This document shows, piece after piece, positions 46,386-54,201 of a stretch of DNA of 64,000 nt. The position numbers were made by a program, and so were the translations under genes. Source of the stretch: Peredibacter sp045999315 (GTDB lineage: Bacteria > Bdellovibrionota > Bacteriovoracia > Bacteriovoracales > Bacteriovoracaceae); the NCBI RefSeq assembly GCF_045999315.1, contig NZ_CP174607.1, forward strand, positions 868,001-932,000, written 5' to 3'. How positions within the stretch are numbered: position 1 is the first letter of the stretch; every line of letters starts with the position of its first letter. The notes below the pieces were generated by a model. That model saw nothing but the letters and a program-made list of their open reading frames with translations. It searched no databases and was not told where the DNA came from.

Positions 46386-46901
46386 ATGATCACATTTAGA
46401 ACCGCCACACTTACTGATGTCGATGCTTTGAACCTACTGGTTAACTCAGCTTATCGAGGGGACTCCTCTAAAAAAGGTTGGACCACTGAAGCGGATTTAC
46501 TCGGCGGACAGCGAACTGATGCAGAGAAAATCAAAGAAATGATTCAAGATCCATTCTCGCGCATTGAATTGGCGATGGAAAATGATCAGATTTTAGGTTG
46601 TGTGTATCTTAAACAGGAAAACGAAGCTCTCTACTTTGGCATGCTCACGGTTAATCCAGATCTGCAGGCGAAGGGAATCGGAAAGCTTCTGATCAACCAT
46701 CTCGAATCGGTGGCCCATCATCTGAAATGTCACACTATTCGCATGACCGTGATCAGTGTCCGTACTGAGCTCATCGCTTTTTACGAGCGACGTGGTTACA
46801 AATTCACAGGGAAAACAGAACCGTTTCCGGAAAATGATCCGCGCTTTGGTCTACCCAAGACCAAACTACTCTTTCACGAATTCGCGAAGAAATTAGTGTG
46901 A
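46386..46901 (+). CDS. GNAT-family N-acetyltransferase
   Basis: The 171-residue protein has the GNAT fold. An N-terminal ITFRTATLTDVDALNLLV strand-helix leads to the acetyl-CoA pyrophosphate loop LQAKGIGKLLINHLE (motif A) and the FYERRGYKFTGK motif near the C-terminus. The substrate cannot be read from the sequence. It is divergent from the deaminase gene, with about 30 bases between them, and its 3' end overlaps the convergent lpxC by nine bases. Confidence 0.88.
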   Translation: MITFRTATLTDVDALNLLVNSAYRGDSSKKGWTTEADLLGGQRTDAEKIKEMIQDPFSRIELAMENDQILGCVYLKQENEALYFGMLTVNPDLQAKGIGKLLINHLESVAHHLKCHTIRMTVISVRTELIAFYERRGYKFTGKTEPFPENDPRFGLPKTKLLFHEFAKKLV

Positions 46902-47810
46902 AACTGTAATGAACTGCGGAAGCTTATGAGCTTCACGAACTTCTGCTTTAAGGGCAGAAGCAGATACGATTTCATAAGCTGAAGGCGTATCAAGAAGCTT
47001 GCGGCAAAGCATGTTATGAAGGTTATGACCTGACTTATAAGTCGTGATCTTACCCGCGATCTCATAACCAAGAAGACTTACGTCTCCGATGGTGTCTAAG
47101 ATTTTATGGCGAACGAATTCATTGTTAAAACGAAGACCCTCAGGATTCATCACTTTATAGTCATCGAGAACGATGGCGTTATCCAGTGAACCACCTTTAA
47201 TAAGGCCCTTACGCTTAAGCATATCTACATCACGTGCAAAACCAAAAGTGCGCGCACGAGCGATATCTTGAATGAAAGACTCACAAGAGAACTCAAAATC
47301 AAAACGCTGAGTCTTAATTACCGGGTGAGCGAACACGATGGTTGAATCAATCATCAGATTTGAGTGCGGATCAAATTGTGCCCACTTTCCATCTTTTTCA
47401 ACTCTTACCGTATCAAGAATCACCAGGAACTTTTTTGATTTGTTGAGGTTCTTAATCCCTGTTTCCTTAAGAAGGAAAACGAAAGAAGCACCAGAACCGT
47501 CCATGATAGGAACTTCCGGGCCATCAATTTCGATTAAGCAGTTATTAATACCAAGACCATAGAGCGTACCAAGAAGGTGTTCTACAGTATGAACAGCACC
47601 AGCGCCTTCGCCGAGTGTAGTTGCATTTTCAGTTGTACCAACTGTCAGGGCGTTGGCCTTCATAGGTTGAGAATTTGGAATATCAGTACGAACAAATTGG
47701 ATCCCGAAGTCAGCTTCCTGAGGAATAAGCTTCATGGTCACTTTCTTACCGGAATGAAGTCCAATCCCAGTTACCTTCACATCTTTCGCAAGCGTTCGCT
47801 GATAAATCAT
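46893..47810 (-). CDS. lpxC: UDP-3-O-acyl-N-acetylglucosamine deacetylase
   Basis: The start at 47810 is chosen for AAGG seven bases before the ATG; an upstream in-frame Met would add 12 residues but has no such site. The 305-residue zinc enzyme catalyses the committed step of lipid A synthesis. It shows YQRTLAKDVKVTGIGLHSGK, HTVEHLLGTLYGLGI (zinc His), the HKILDTIGDVSLLG segment (second zinc His and Asp) and GHNLHNMLCRK. This indicates an outer membrane with lipid A. The 3' end overlaps the convergent GNAT gene. Confidence 0.96.
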   Translation of the reverse strand: MIYQRTLAKDVKVTGIGLHSGKKVTMKLIPQEADFGIQFVRTDIPNSQPMKANALTVGTTENATTLGEGAGAVHTVEHLLGTLYGLGINNCLIEIDGPEVPIMDGSGASFVFLLKETGIKNLNKSKKFLVILDTVRVEKDGKWAQFDPHSNLMIDSTIVFAHPVIKTQRFDFEFSCESFIQDIARARTFGFARDVDMLKRKGLIKGGSLDNAIVLDDYKVMNPEGLRFNNEFVRHKILDTIGDVSLLGYEIAGKITTYKSGHNLHNMLCRKLLDTPSAYEIVSASALKAEVREAHKLPQFITVSH

Positions 47811-47890
47811 TTCTAACCTTATAAAAAGTCGTACATAGCCGTTCAATTATAAACGAATTTTATAACTTTGTATTAAAGAAAATTGTGCTC

Positions 47891-47919
47891 TATGTACATG
47901 AGTTGACTAGATTGGTCAA
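47891..47919 (-). promoter_or_regulatory. Candidate promoter of lpxC
   Basis: On the minus strand TTGACC is followed by 17 bases and TACATA. The -35 is part of the short palindrome TTGACCAATCTAGTCAA. A second -10-like TATAAT lies closer to the gene at 47846-47851. Either could serve in the 114-base spacer between ruvB and lpxC. Confidence 0.45.
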
Positions 47920-47924
47920 CGAAT

Positions 47925-48908
47925 CTAGGAAATATGTTGAATGGCCATTTCCGACAATAATCGTCCCCTAGGCGTACGAAGGATAAGTCCTTGCTTTAAT
48001 AAGTACGGTTCATAGACTTCTTCGATGGTTTGCTTATCTTCCCCTAAGGTGGCAGATAGAGCGTCGATCCCAACTGGGCCTCCCTGATAGTAATTTTTCA
48101 TCACTGACAGGATTTTGCGGTCCATTGAGTCGAGTCCCAGGTCATCAATATCTAATAAACTCAGGGCCGACTTCACCTCTTTAATCCCAACCGAGTGAGT
48201 ACCATTTACTAATGCGAAGTCACGAACCCGGCGAAGGATTCGGTTAGCAATACGAGGAGTACCGCGAGAGCGTCGAGCGATTTGCATTTTCGCGTCTTCC
48301 GCCAAGGTAATTCCCATTTTGCGAGCGTTATTTACGATAATGATCGCGAGCATTTCTGGATCGTAGTAATCAAAGTTCAAATGGGCGGTGAAACGATCAC
48401 GAAGTGGATTTGAAAGAAGACCTGAACGAGTCGTGGCCCCAATCAAGGTGAATTGCGCGAGATCAATCTGCATGGTTCGAGCAGAAGCACCCTGGCCAAT
48501 GAGAATATCTAAACGGAAATCTTCCATCGCCGAATAAAGAATCTCTTCCACCGTAATATGCATTCGGTGAATCTCGTCGATGAAAAGCACATCACGAGGT
48601 TTTAAGTTCGTCATGACCGCAGCGAGGTCACCTTTCTTTTCAATCGCAGGACCTGAGACCACATGAAGTTCAGAACCAAGGCCCTTCGCGATGAGCATCG
48701 CGAGAGACGTTTTCCCCAGACCCGGAGGTCCGGAGAGAAGCACGTGATCCATGGCGGTTTTACGAACAAGTGCCGACTTCACCATGAGGTCGATGTTATC
48801 CACAACTTTTGATTGGCCAATAAACTCTGAGAAATTCTGGGGACGAAGTTGCGCCTCTTGCTCTTTTTCAGTGCGAGTGGTTTCTCCATCCATAATTCTA
48901 TCGGCCAT
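47925..48908 (-). CDS. ruvB: Holliday junction branch migration ATPase RuvB
   Basis: The 327-residue AAA+ protein has LRPQNFSEFIGQ, Walker A GPPGLGKTSLA, Walker B LFIDEIHRM, sensor 1 TLIGATTRSGLLSNPLRDRF, the arginine finger and a C-terminal winged helix (TPRGRLLSEMAIQHI). It forms hexamers that pull DNA through RuvA-bound junctions. It starts four bases after ruvA ends, in the order ruvC-ruvA-ruvB. Confidence 0.98.
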   Translation of the reverse strand: MADRIMDGETTRTEKEQEAQLRPQNFSEFIGQSKVVDNIDLMVKSALVRKTAMDHVLLSGPPGLGKTSLAMLIAKGLGSELHVVSGPAIEKKGDLAAVMTNLKPRDVLFIDEIHRMHITVEEILYSAMEDFRLDILIGQGASARTMQIDLAQFTLIGATTRSGLLSNPLRDRFTAHLNFDYYDPEMLAIIIVNNARKMGITLAEDAKMQIARRSRGTPRIANRILRRVRDFALVNGTHSVGIKEVKSALSLLDIDDLGLDSMDRKILSVMKNYYQGGPVGIDALSATLGEDKQTIEEVYEPYLLKQGLILRTPRGRLLSEMAIQHIS

Positions 48909-48911
48909 AAA

Positions 48912-49526
48912 TTACCTAAGTTCCTTTAAAATCATTTTCACCAGGTCTTCCGGTTTCTTCACGCTGCCTTCTTGCAGGTGACGCTGAATCATCGGAAGAA
49001 CGTCCTGATCTTTAAAACCCAACCCCTGGCAAGCAGCGAGAGTTTCTTTCACCAAGTGAGCGTCCACTTGATTTTCTTTCTTCGCTTTCACTCCTGGCTT
49101 CACTGGATTTTCTTTGACCGCAAAACCAATTTCAAGTTTTGCGATCTTATCTTTTAGTGAAAGAACGATTTGTTCCGCACTTTTTTTACCAACTCCTGGA
49201 GCTGATTTAAGGATATCAACATTCTCAAGCGAAATGGATGAAATAATTTGTTGAACACCTAAGTGAGAAATTAAAGAATAGGCCGATTTTGGTCCGATTC
49301 CATTCACATCTAACAGCATTTCAAAAAACTTCTTATCTTCAGCGGTCTCAAATCCGTACAGATCCTGAGATTGTTCGCGAATGATGTGAGAGATAAAAAG
49401 GGCCGTATCACGATTGGGAACCATCGGCGTTGATGTATGAATTTCATATCCCACACCCGAGGCAGTTAGAAGAACTGATTTCTGAGAATCAGAGTAAACA
49501 ACGGTGCCTGAAATATATCCAATCAT
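48912..49526 (-). CDS. ruvA: Holliday junction binding protein RuvA
   Basis: The 204-residue protein has the N-terminal OB domain (MIGYISGTVVYSDSQ, GYEIHTS) and two helix-hairpin-helix motifs (LDVNGIGPKSAYSLIS and SAPGVGKKSAEQIVLSL). A flexible linker leads to the C-terminal RuvB-binding domain (LAACQGLGFKDQDVLPMI). It overlaps ruvC by four bases (ATGA), indicating translational coupling. Confidence 0.97.
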   Translation of the reverse strand: MIGYISGTVVYSDSQKSVLLTASGVGYEIHTSTPMVPNRDTALFISHIIREQSQDLYGFETAEDKKFFEMLLDVNGIGPKSAYSLISHLGVQQIISSISLENVDILKSAPGVGKKSAEQIVLSLKDKIAKLEIGFAVKENPVKPGVKAKKENQVDAHLVKETLAACQGLGFKDQDVLPMIQRHLQEGSVKKPEDLVKMILKELR

Positions 49527-50092
49527 ACGGCCGGTTCCTTAATTTTATGAGAGAGAGCGTTTGCGAGTCCGTTCCCCATTTTTTTTGTTTTCTTTGATTT
49601 TTCAGGAGCAATCACCATGGTAGTGCCGCGATTTAATAAATGGCAAAGAGCAATCGCGACAGCGTCACTTTCATCGTGAGTTTTAAAATTCGTAATACCT
49701 AAAATTTGCGCGAGAACTTTTTGAATGCCTTCTTTGTCGGCGTGACCGTGGCCCGCGACAGTAGATTTCACCAGGTTTGGTGAGTATTCATAAATTTTTT
49801 GATGATGAGTTTGTGAAAGGGCCGCGAGCATGGTGCCACGAGACTGAGCAAGCTTAATAAGTGCGGTTGGACTTTTCACGAAGATAAGAGACTCGAGTGC
49901 AATTTCATCTGGTTCATATTTTTCCATCAGACCCATGGTCTGATCATAAATATCTTTTACCCGATGCAGAAATTCATCGCCCTTAGCGAACTTCAGAATG
50001 CCGGAAGCAATATAGTTAATCTTGCGACCCTCTTTTTGCAAAAGAGCATAGCCGGCCGTTACAGATCCTGGGTCAATGGCGAGTACAATCAA
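49523..50092 (-). CDS. ruvC: Holliday junction resolvase RuvC
   Basis: The 189-residue nuclease has the RNase H-like fold with four acidic catalytic residues visible at D7 (AIDPGS), E67 (IALESL), D140 and D143 (HDESDAVAIALCH). It carries a basic C-terminal tail of about 25 residues beyond the core (KSKKTKKMGNG). It cuts Holliday junctions made by RecA. It is the first gene of ruvCAB. Confidence 0.96.
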   Translation of the reverse strand: MIVLAIDPGSVTAGYALLQKEGRKINYIASGILKFAKGDEFLHRVKDIYDQTMGLMEKYEPDEIALESLIFVKSPTALIKLAQSRGTMLAALSQTHHQKIYEYSPNLVKSTVAGHGHADKEGIQKVLAQILGITNFKTHDESDAVAIALCHLLNRGTTMVIAPEKSKKTKKMGNGLANALSHKIKEPAV

Positions 50093-50146
50093 AACACGTT
50101 CCTAGAATAGATATACGGAAATTGTACACATGAACGGCAGTCGCGT

Positions 50147-50326
50147 CTAGTTGGCAGATCTGCCTTTAAGATAATTACCAACGTAGAAGACAAAAGAGCC
50201 AATAACTAGCTGAGCTAACTCTAACCTTCCGTAATCACCATTTTGAATCCCGGAGATAAAACACAAACCCACAGCGACAAGGCCAAAAATCTGCATTCCC
50301 AATCCGACATAAAACATTGCTTTCAT
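50147..50326 (-). CDS. Small two-helix membrane protein, 59 aa
   Basis: This open frame of 59 codons was read directly. It starts MKAMFYVGLGMQIFGLVAVG, followed by LCFISGIQNGDYGRLELAQL and a second hydrophobic stretch (VIGSFVFYVGNYL), then a short basic end. Two transmembrane helices are likely (residues 4-26 and 37-51). It lies 54 bases upstream of ruvC on the same strand. The Shine-Dalgarno is weak and the family is not recognised. Hydrophobic periodicity and the tidy fit between neighbours argue that it is a real gene, but length alone does not prove it. Confidence 0.55.
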   Translation of the reverse strand: MKAMFYVGLGMQIFGLVAVGLCFISGIQNGDYGRLELAQLVIGSFVFYVGNYLKGRSAN

Positions 50327-50402
50327 AAATCTAGAGATACTGCACCGACGCTAAATAAGAAAGGACTTTTTGTGGCGGAACCTCTATAGTCTTTAGATAT
50401 TT

Positions 50403-51269
50403 ATGACTGCAAGAATTCTTGCCGCCGCGCCAGTGGTGGAGCAAATAAAAAAAGACCTTATCCACAGATGTGAGACCTTAAAACAGCAAGGTCATACACC
50501 CTCTATGTGTGTAGTTTTGGTTGGAAGTAATCCGGCCAGCATGAGTTACATCCGTAACAAGAAAAAAATGTGTGAAGAAATTGGTGCTCAATTTCGTCTC
50601 GAGCATTTGGATGAAACTATTTCTGCCGAAGAATTTCTTACGAAAATGGAAACGCTAAACAATGATCCGAGTATCAACGGGATTATCATTCAGCTTCCAG
50701 TCAGTGATGAACTTAAGTCACTAAAACTTCCAAACTTAGTGAAACCTTCAAAAGACATTGATGGTTTTCACGGAATGAATACTCAGAATTTATACCTGGG
50801 TTCAACTGACCTCTCTCTTCTACTTCCATGTACCCCGAAAGGAATCGTGAATCTTTTAAAGTTCTATCAGGTGGAACTTAAAGGAAAAAATATTGTGGTT
50901 GTGGGTCGAAGCCTGATTGTGGGTAAACCACTTTCTATGCTTCTTTCTAATTTCGACGCCACTGTGACCATGGCCCATTCTCAGACAAAAAATCTTAGAG
51001 AACTCACTCGTCAGGCAGACATTGTGATTTCGGCGATTGGGAAGGCCCATTTCTTCGATCGCTCTTACTTTACTCCTGAGAAACACACCATCGTCGTTGA
51101 CGTGGGAATGAACTCTCTTGGTGGCAAACTCACTGGAGACGTTGATCAACATGACGTGATGGATGTGGTTCGTGCCATTACTCCGGTTCCAGGTGGTGTG
51201 GGTCCTATGACTGTAGTGAGCCTTATTCAAAATTTAATTTCTGCTACTGAAAATCAGTTGAAAGGATAA
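50403..51269 (+). CDS. folD: Bifunctional methylene-THF dehydrogenase/methenyl-THF cyclohydrolase
   Basis: The 288-residue enzyme interconverts 5,10-methylene-, 5,10-methenyl- and 10-formyl-tetrahydrofolate with NADP. It has the signatures YIRNKKKMCEEIGAQF (catalytic Lys), GIIIQLPVS, KDIDGFHGMNTQNLYLG, PCTPKGIVNLL, VVVGRSLIVGKPLSMLL and TPVPGGVGPMTV. The ATG has no Shine-Dalgarno. A TATAGT box ends 12 bases before it, so the mRNA may be nearly leaderless. It heads folD-gcvT-gcvH, linking glycine-derived one-carbon units to folate interconversion. Confidence 0.96.
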   Translation: MTARILAAAPVVEQIKKDLIHRCETLKQQGHTPSMCVVLVGSNPASMSYIRNKKKMCEEIGAQFRLEHLDETISAEEFLTKMETLNNDPSINGIIIQLPVSDELKSLKLPNLVKPSKDIDGFHGMNTQNLYLGSTDLSLLLPCTPKGIVNLLKFYQVELKGKNIVVVGRSLIVGKPLSMLLSNFDATVTMAHSQTKNLRELTRQADIVISAIGKAHFFDRSYFTPEKHTIVVDVGMNSLGGKLTGDVDQHDVMDVVRAITPVPGGVGPMTVVSLIQNLISATENQLKG

Positions 51270-51272
51270 TTT

Positions 51273-52346
51273 ATGACAACTTTAAAGACATATCTTTACG
51301 ACGAACACGTAAAGCTCGGAGGAAAAATCGTTCCTTTCGCAGGTTGGGACATGCCGGTTCAGTACACTTCAGTAAAAGATGAAGTACTTGCCGTGAGAAA
51401 TAATGTTGGTGTTTTCGACGTAAGTCACATGGGCGAGTTTTTTGTTGAAGGCGAAGATGCTGAAACTTTTGTCGATGGACTTGTAACAAACGACATCCAA
51501 AATGCTCCGATGGGGAAAGCGATTTACTCTCCACTTTGCCGCGAAAACGGCACTGTGATTGATGACCTTATCGTTTATAAACTTGCTCCAGGTCGTGTTC
51601 TCGTTTGTGTGAACGCTGGTAACATTGATAAAGACTTTGCTTGGTTTAAATCTAAGCACACAGGTTTTAAATGTAATCTAACTAACCGCTCGAATGATTA
51701 CTCACTTCTGGCGATTCAAGGTCCAAAGGCATTTGAAGTTTTAAAACCACTTTTGAACGATCTACCGGAAATCGAGTATTACTCGGTTCATGAAACAGCT
51801 TTTGGAAATAATCCTGTGATCGTGGCACGTACTGGTTATACCGGCGAAGATGGTTTCGAAGTTTTCGGAACTCATGAAGGAACAAAAGCACTTTGGCAAA
51901 AACTAATGAGCCTAGGTGTGACTCCGTGTGGTCTAGCGGCCCGTGACGTTCTTCGCTTAGAAGTTGGCTACCCACTTTATGGCCATGAGCTTAATGATGA
52001 AGTGAATCCTTATGATGCAGGTCTTGGTTGGACAGTAAAAGGTTCAAAAACAAAATTTATTGGCAAAGAGGCCCTCGCGCCTAAGAAAGCCGATTATAAA
52101 CTGGTTAAACTTATCCTTGAGAAAGGTATTCCTCGTGAAGGTTATCCAGTTTTAAACTCAAAAAATGAACCTATTGGAGTTGTTACCAGCGGTACCATGT
52201 CAGTGGTTCTAAATAAAGGTATCGCTTTTGCTCGCATTCAAATTGATAAAGCACCAAGCGATGAAGTATTCATGGTAGACATCAGGCAGAAGCCTTTTCC
52301 AGCTCAATTAACGAAAAAACCGTTTGTAACCGGAGGACATAAATAA
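51273..52346 (+). CDS. gcvT: Glycine cleavage system T protein (aminomethyltransferase)
   Basis: The 357-residue folate-dependent enzyme has HVKLGGKIVPFAGWDMPVQY, the VSHMGEF motif, MGKAIYSPLCRENGTVIDDL and the catalytic Asp region, and GLAARDVLRLEVGYPLYGHE. It releases ammonia and forms methylene-THF from aminomethyl-lipoyl GcvH. AAAGGA precedes the ATG. It starts three bases after folD and its stop overlaps the gcvH start (TAATG). No gcvP follows in the window. Confidence 0.97.
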   Translation: MTTLKTYLYDEHVKLGGKIVPFAGWDMPVQYTSVKDEVLAVRNNVGVFDVSHMGEFFVEGEDAETFVDGLVTNDIQNAPMGKAIYSPLCRENGTVIDDLIVYKLAPGRVLVCVNAGNIDKDFAWFKSKHTGFKCNLTNRSNDYSLLAIQGPKAFEVLKPLLNDLPEIEYYSVHETAFGNNPVIVARTGYTGEDGFEVFGTHEGTKALWQKLMSLGVTPCGLAARDVLRLEVGYPLYGHELNDEVNPYDAGLGWTVKGSKTKFIGKEALAPKKADYKLVKLILEKGIPREGYPVLNSKNEPIGVVTSGTMSVVLNKGIAFARIQIDKAPSDEVFMVDIRQKPFPAQLTKKPFVTGGHK

Positions 52347-52735
52347 TGGCTACGAATATCCCTGCAAATTTGAAATACACAAAAGAACACGAGTGGGCAC
52401 TTGTTGAAGGTGACACAGTTACTGTTGGTATTACAGACTTCGCTCAGTCAGCTCTTGGTGACATCGTTTTCCTTGAAGTTCCAGCAGTTGGAACAGACCT
52501 TAAAATCGGTTCTACTTTTGGTGTAGTTGAATCAATCAAATCAGTGAGTGATCTTTACGCTCCAATCTCTGGAGAAGTAGTAAGTAAAAACACTGATCTC
52601 GAAGGTTCACCAGAAAAAATCAACGAAGACGCGTACGGATCGTGGCTAATTAAAGTCAAGGTTAAAGACTCTTCTGAATTGAACAATTTGTTAACGGCAG
52701 AGCAATATCAAGAGTTTTGTAACAGTTCTCATTAA
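52346..52735 (+). CDS. gcvH: Glycine cleavage system H protein
   Basis: The 129-residue lipoyl carrier has KYTKEHEWALVEGDTVTVGI, ALGDIVFLEVPAVGT and the lipoylation motif VESIKSVSDLYAPISG with K65 as the modified lysine. The length is typical (129 in E. coli). GGAGG nine bases upstream and a one-base overlap with gcvT show tight coupling. It ends the folD-gcvT-gcvH operon, after which an inverted repeat is found. Confidence 0.97.
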   Translation: MATNIPANLKYTKEHEWALVEGDTVTVGITDFAQSALGDIVFLEVPAVGTDLKIGSTFGVVESIKSVSDLYAPISGEVVSKNTDLEGSPEKINEDAYGSWLIKVKVKDSSELNNLLTAEQYQEFCNSSH

Positions 52736-52751
52736 TTTTTTTTCAAATCCA

Positions 52752-52783
52752 GGTGTCACTTTTTCGAGAGAAATCGTGACACC
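52752..52783 (+). repeat. Inverted repeat downstream of gcvH
   Basis: GGTGTCAC/GTGACACC form an 8-bp stem whose loop contains a second TTTC/GAAA stem with a GAGA tetraloop. It lies 17 bases after the gcvH stop and just after a run of T, but has no T run behind it. It may be a 3' mRNA-stabilising hairpin or a terminator without a canonical tail. A smaller AT-rich repeat (CAAAATT/AATTTTG) follows. Confidence 0.55.
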
Positions 52784-52951
52784 CTAAAGCAAAATTTCAA
52801 AATTTTGTTTGGCCTTCCTCAAATCTAATCACAAAAGAAATTTTCATTCTAAAATTTTTCCTCGAGTGGTAAATCATTCTTTACGAACCAGAAGGGTTTA
52901 TAGATACTCTGCCTTCTGTAAAACACATTCTGTTGGTAAGGATATTTTTTA

Positions 52952-53230
52952 ATGGAATCGATTCAGCTCTTAAATACGGCCATTATTAAAAGCAAAGAGA
53001 AAAAAGTTAATCAATCATTCGAAGAAAGACTTAACCAAGTTTGTAATTCTCCGGTGATCGAAGTCCTTAACAAGTGCATCACTCAGTACGCTGAAACTCA
53101 GAAAATTTCTCGCGATCAGGCCGCTCTACAAGTAGTAGAGGCCATCCGTGAATTAGATTCAATTTGGTCTGATTACGTTGTTATGGAAGGTATTGATCGT
53201 CTTAAAAACTTACTGAGAAATACTCACTAG
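52952..53230 (+). CDS. Hypothetical protein, 92 aa
   Basis: This is a small, soluble, highly helical, charged protein with no signal peptide and no recognised family. Residues about 22-90 form likely amphipathic helices (EERLNQVCNSPVIEVLNKC, QAALQVVEAIRELDSIW). AAGGA nine bases before the ATG supports the start. A 216-base spacer containing the hairpin separates it from gcvH, so it is probably its own unit. Its stop overlaps the stop of the convergent TonB-like gene (CTAG). Confidence 0.72.
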   Translation: MESIQLLNTAIIKSKEKKVNQSFEERLNQVCNSPVIEVLNKCITQYAETQKISRDQAALQVVEAIRELDSIWSDYVVMEGIDRLKNLLRNTH

Positions 53231-54153
53231 CCCTTAACAACAAATCCCCACTCAATAACTGCTTTACCATTTACTAACAAGTCTTGCGGCGGATTCGGGA
53301 ACGGGCCCGCTTGATTGAATGATTCAATTGCCGCATCATCCAGCTCTTTTACTCCAGAGGCACCCAAGATTTTCACACCGACAATTTCACCTTTTGCGTC
53401 CAAGGTAATTTGAAGTGATGTGATGTAGTCCTCTGATGCCAGAGTTCTTCCTGAGCGGAAGATGTTATTGGCCTTTTCAGCAATGCTTTTTCCCCAGAAC
53501 TGCTCAAGCTTCTGGCGAATACGGTGAAAGAATCCATAGAACTTATATTCAGTGGTATTAAGATGAGTAAAGTCACCTAGACCAACTTCCTGCACATAAT
53601 CATTGGTAGCAGAAAAACCTACAGAAGAAGCGTCTCCAGTTTTCATCCCTGCTTTTGATTCACTAGCGGGAGCACGGGCCACATCTTGAAGTGGATCCGC
53701 CATTCCCATCCCTAGATCTGAAAGTTTCATTTCTTTGCGAGGTTTCGTCGAAGCTTCTTTCTTGGCCTCTGTACCTTTCTCGGCAGAACGAGTGACGTTG
53801 GAGTCCCCTAGCCCGGTGTTCTTAAAAATGTCCACACGTTTAGCAATGGTCTGGCGATCAAAGGTCCTGTCTTTATCACTTAGGAATGCAGAGTCTTTTG
53901 GCCTTTCATTGTTAGCAGAATCTTCTGATTGAACGATTTGTTTTTTCTGAACAAGCTTAGAGGCCTTTGGAACTGCCGATGCAGTAGCGGCCGTCTCTGG
54001 AAGAAAAGTTAGTTTAATAACTTCCGGTTGGGGTCTAAAAGTAACCTTGGCAAAATCATCTCTAAATTTAATCAACATAAACGCCATGTGAAGGAGTAAT
54101 ACTCCACCGAAGAGATAGAAAAATGTGCGTTGTTGTTTAGAGAGGGAATGCAT
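53227..54153 (-). CDS. TonB-family C-terminal domain protein
   Basis: The 308-residue protein has one N-terminal membrane helix (about residues 10-28) and a long variable, charged periplasmic region (about 30-210, rich in Ala, Lys, Ser and Asp). A TonB/TolA-type C-terminal domain follows from about residue 215 (YKFYGFFHRIRQKLEQFWG, LQITLDAKGEIVGVKILGASG and FPNPPQDLLVNGKAVIEWGF). Such proteins transmit energy or link envelope layers. No ExbB/ExbD genes are adjacent. It follows the class A PBP gene by 48 bases on the same strand, so an envelope or cell-wall role is possible. GGAGG precedes the ATG. Confidence 0.85.
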   Translation of the reverse strand: MHSLSKQQRTFFYLFGGVLLLHMAFMLIKFRDDFAKVTFRPQPEVIKLTFLPETAATASAVPKASKLVQKKQIVQSEDSANNERPKDSAFLSDKDRTFDRQTIAKRVDIFKNTGLGDSNVTRSAEKGTEAKKEASTKPRKEMKLSDLGMGMADPLQDVARAPASESKAGMKTGDASSVGFSATNDYVQEVGLGDFTHLNTTEYKFYGFFHRIRQKLEQFWGKSIAEKANNIFRSGRTLASEDYITSLQITLDAKGEIVGVKILGASGVKELDDAAIESFNQAGPFPNPPQDLLVNGKAVIEWGFVVKG

Positions 54154-54201
54154 CTAGGACCTCCGTAGAAGTCCTATCGGCATAAACAATTTAAAATCTT
54201 A

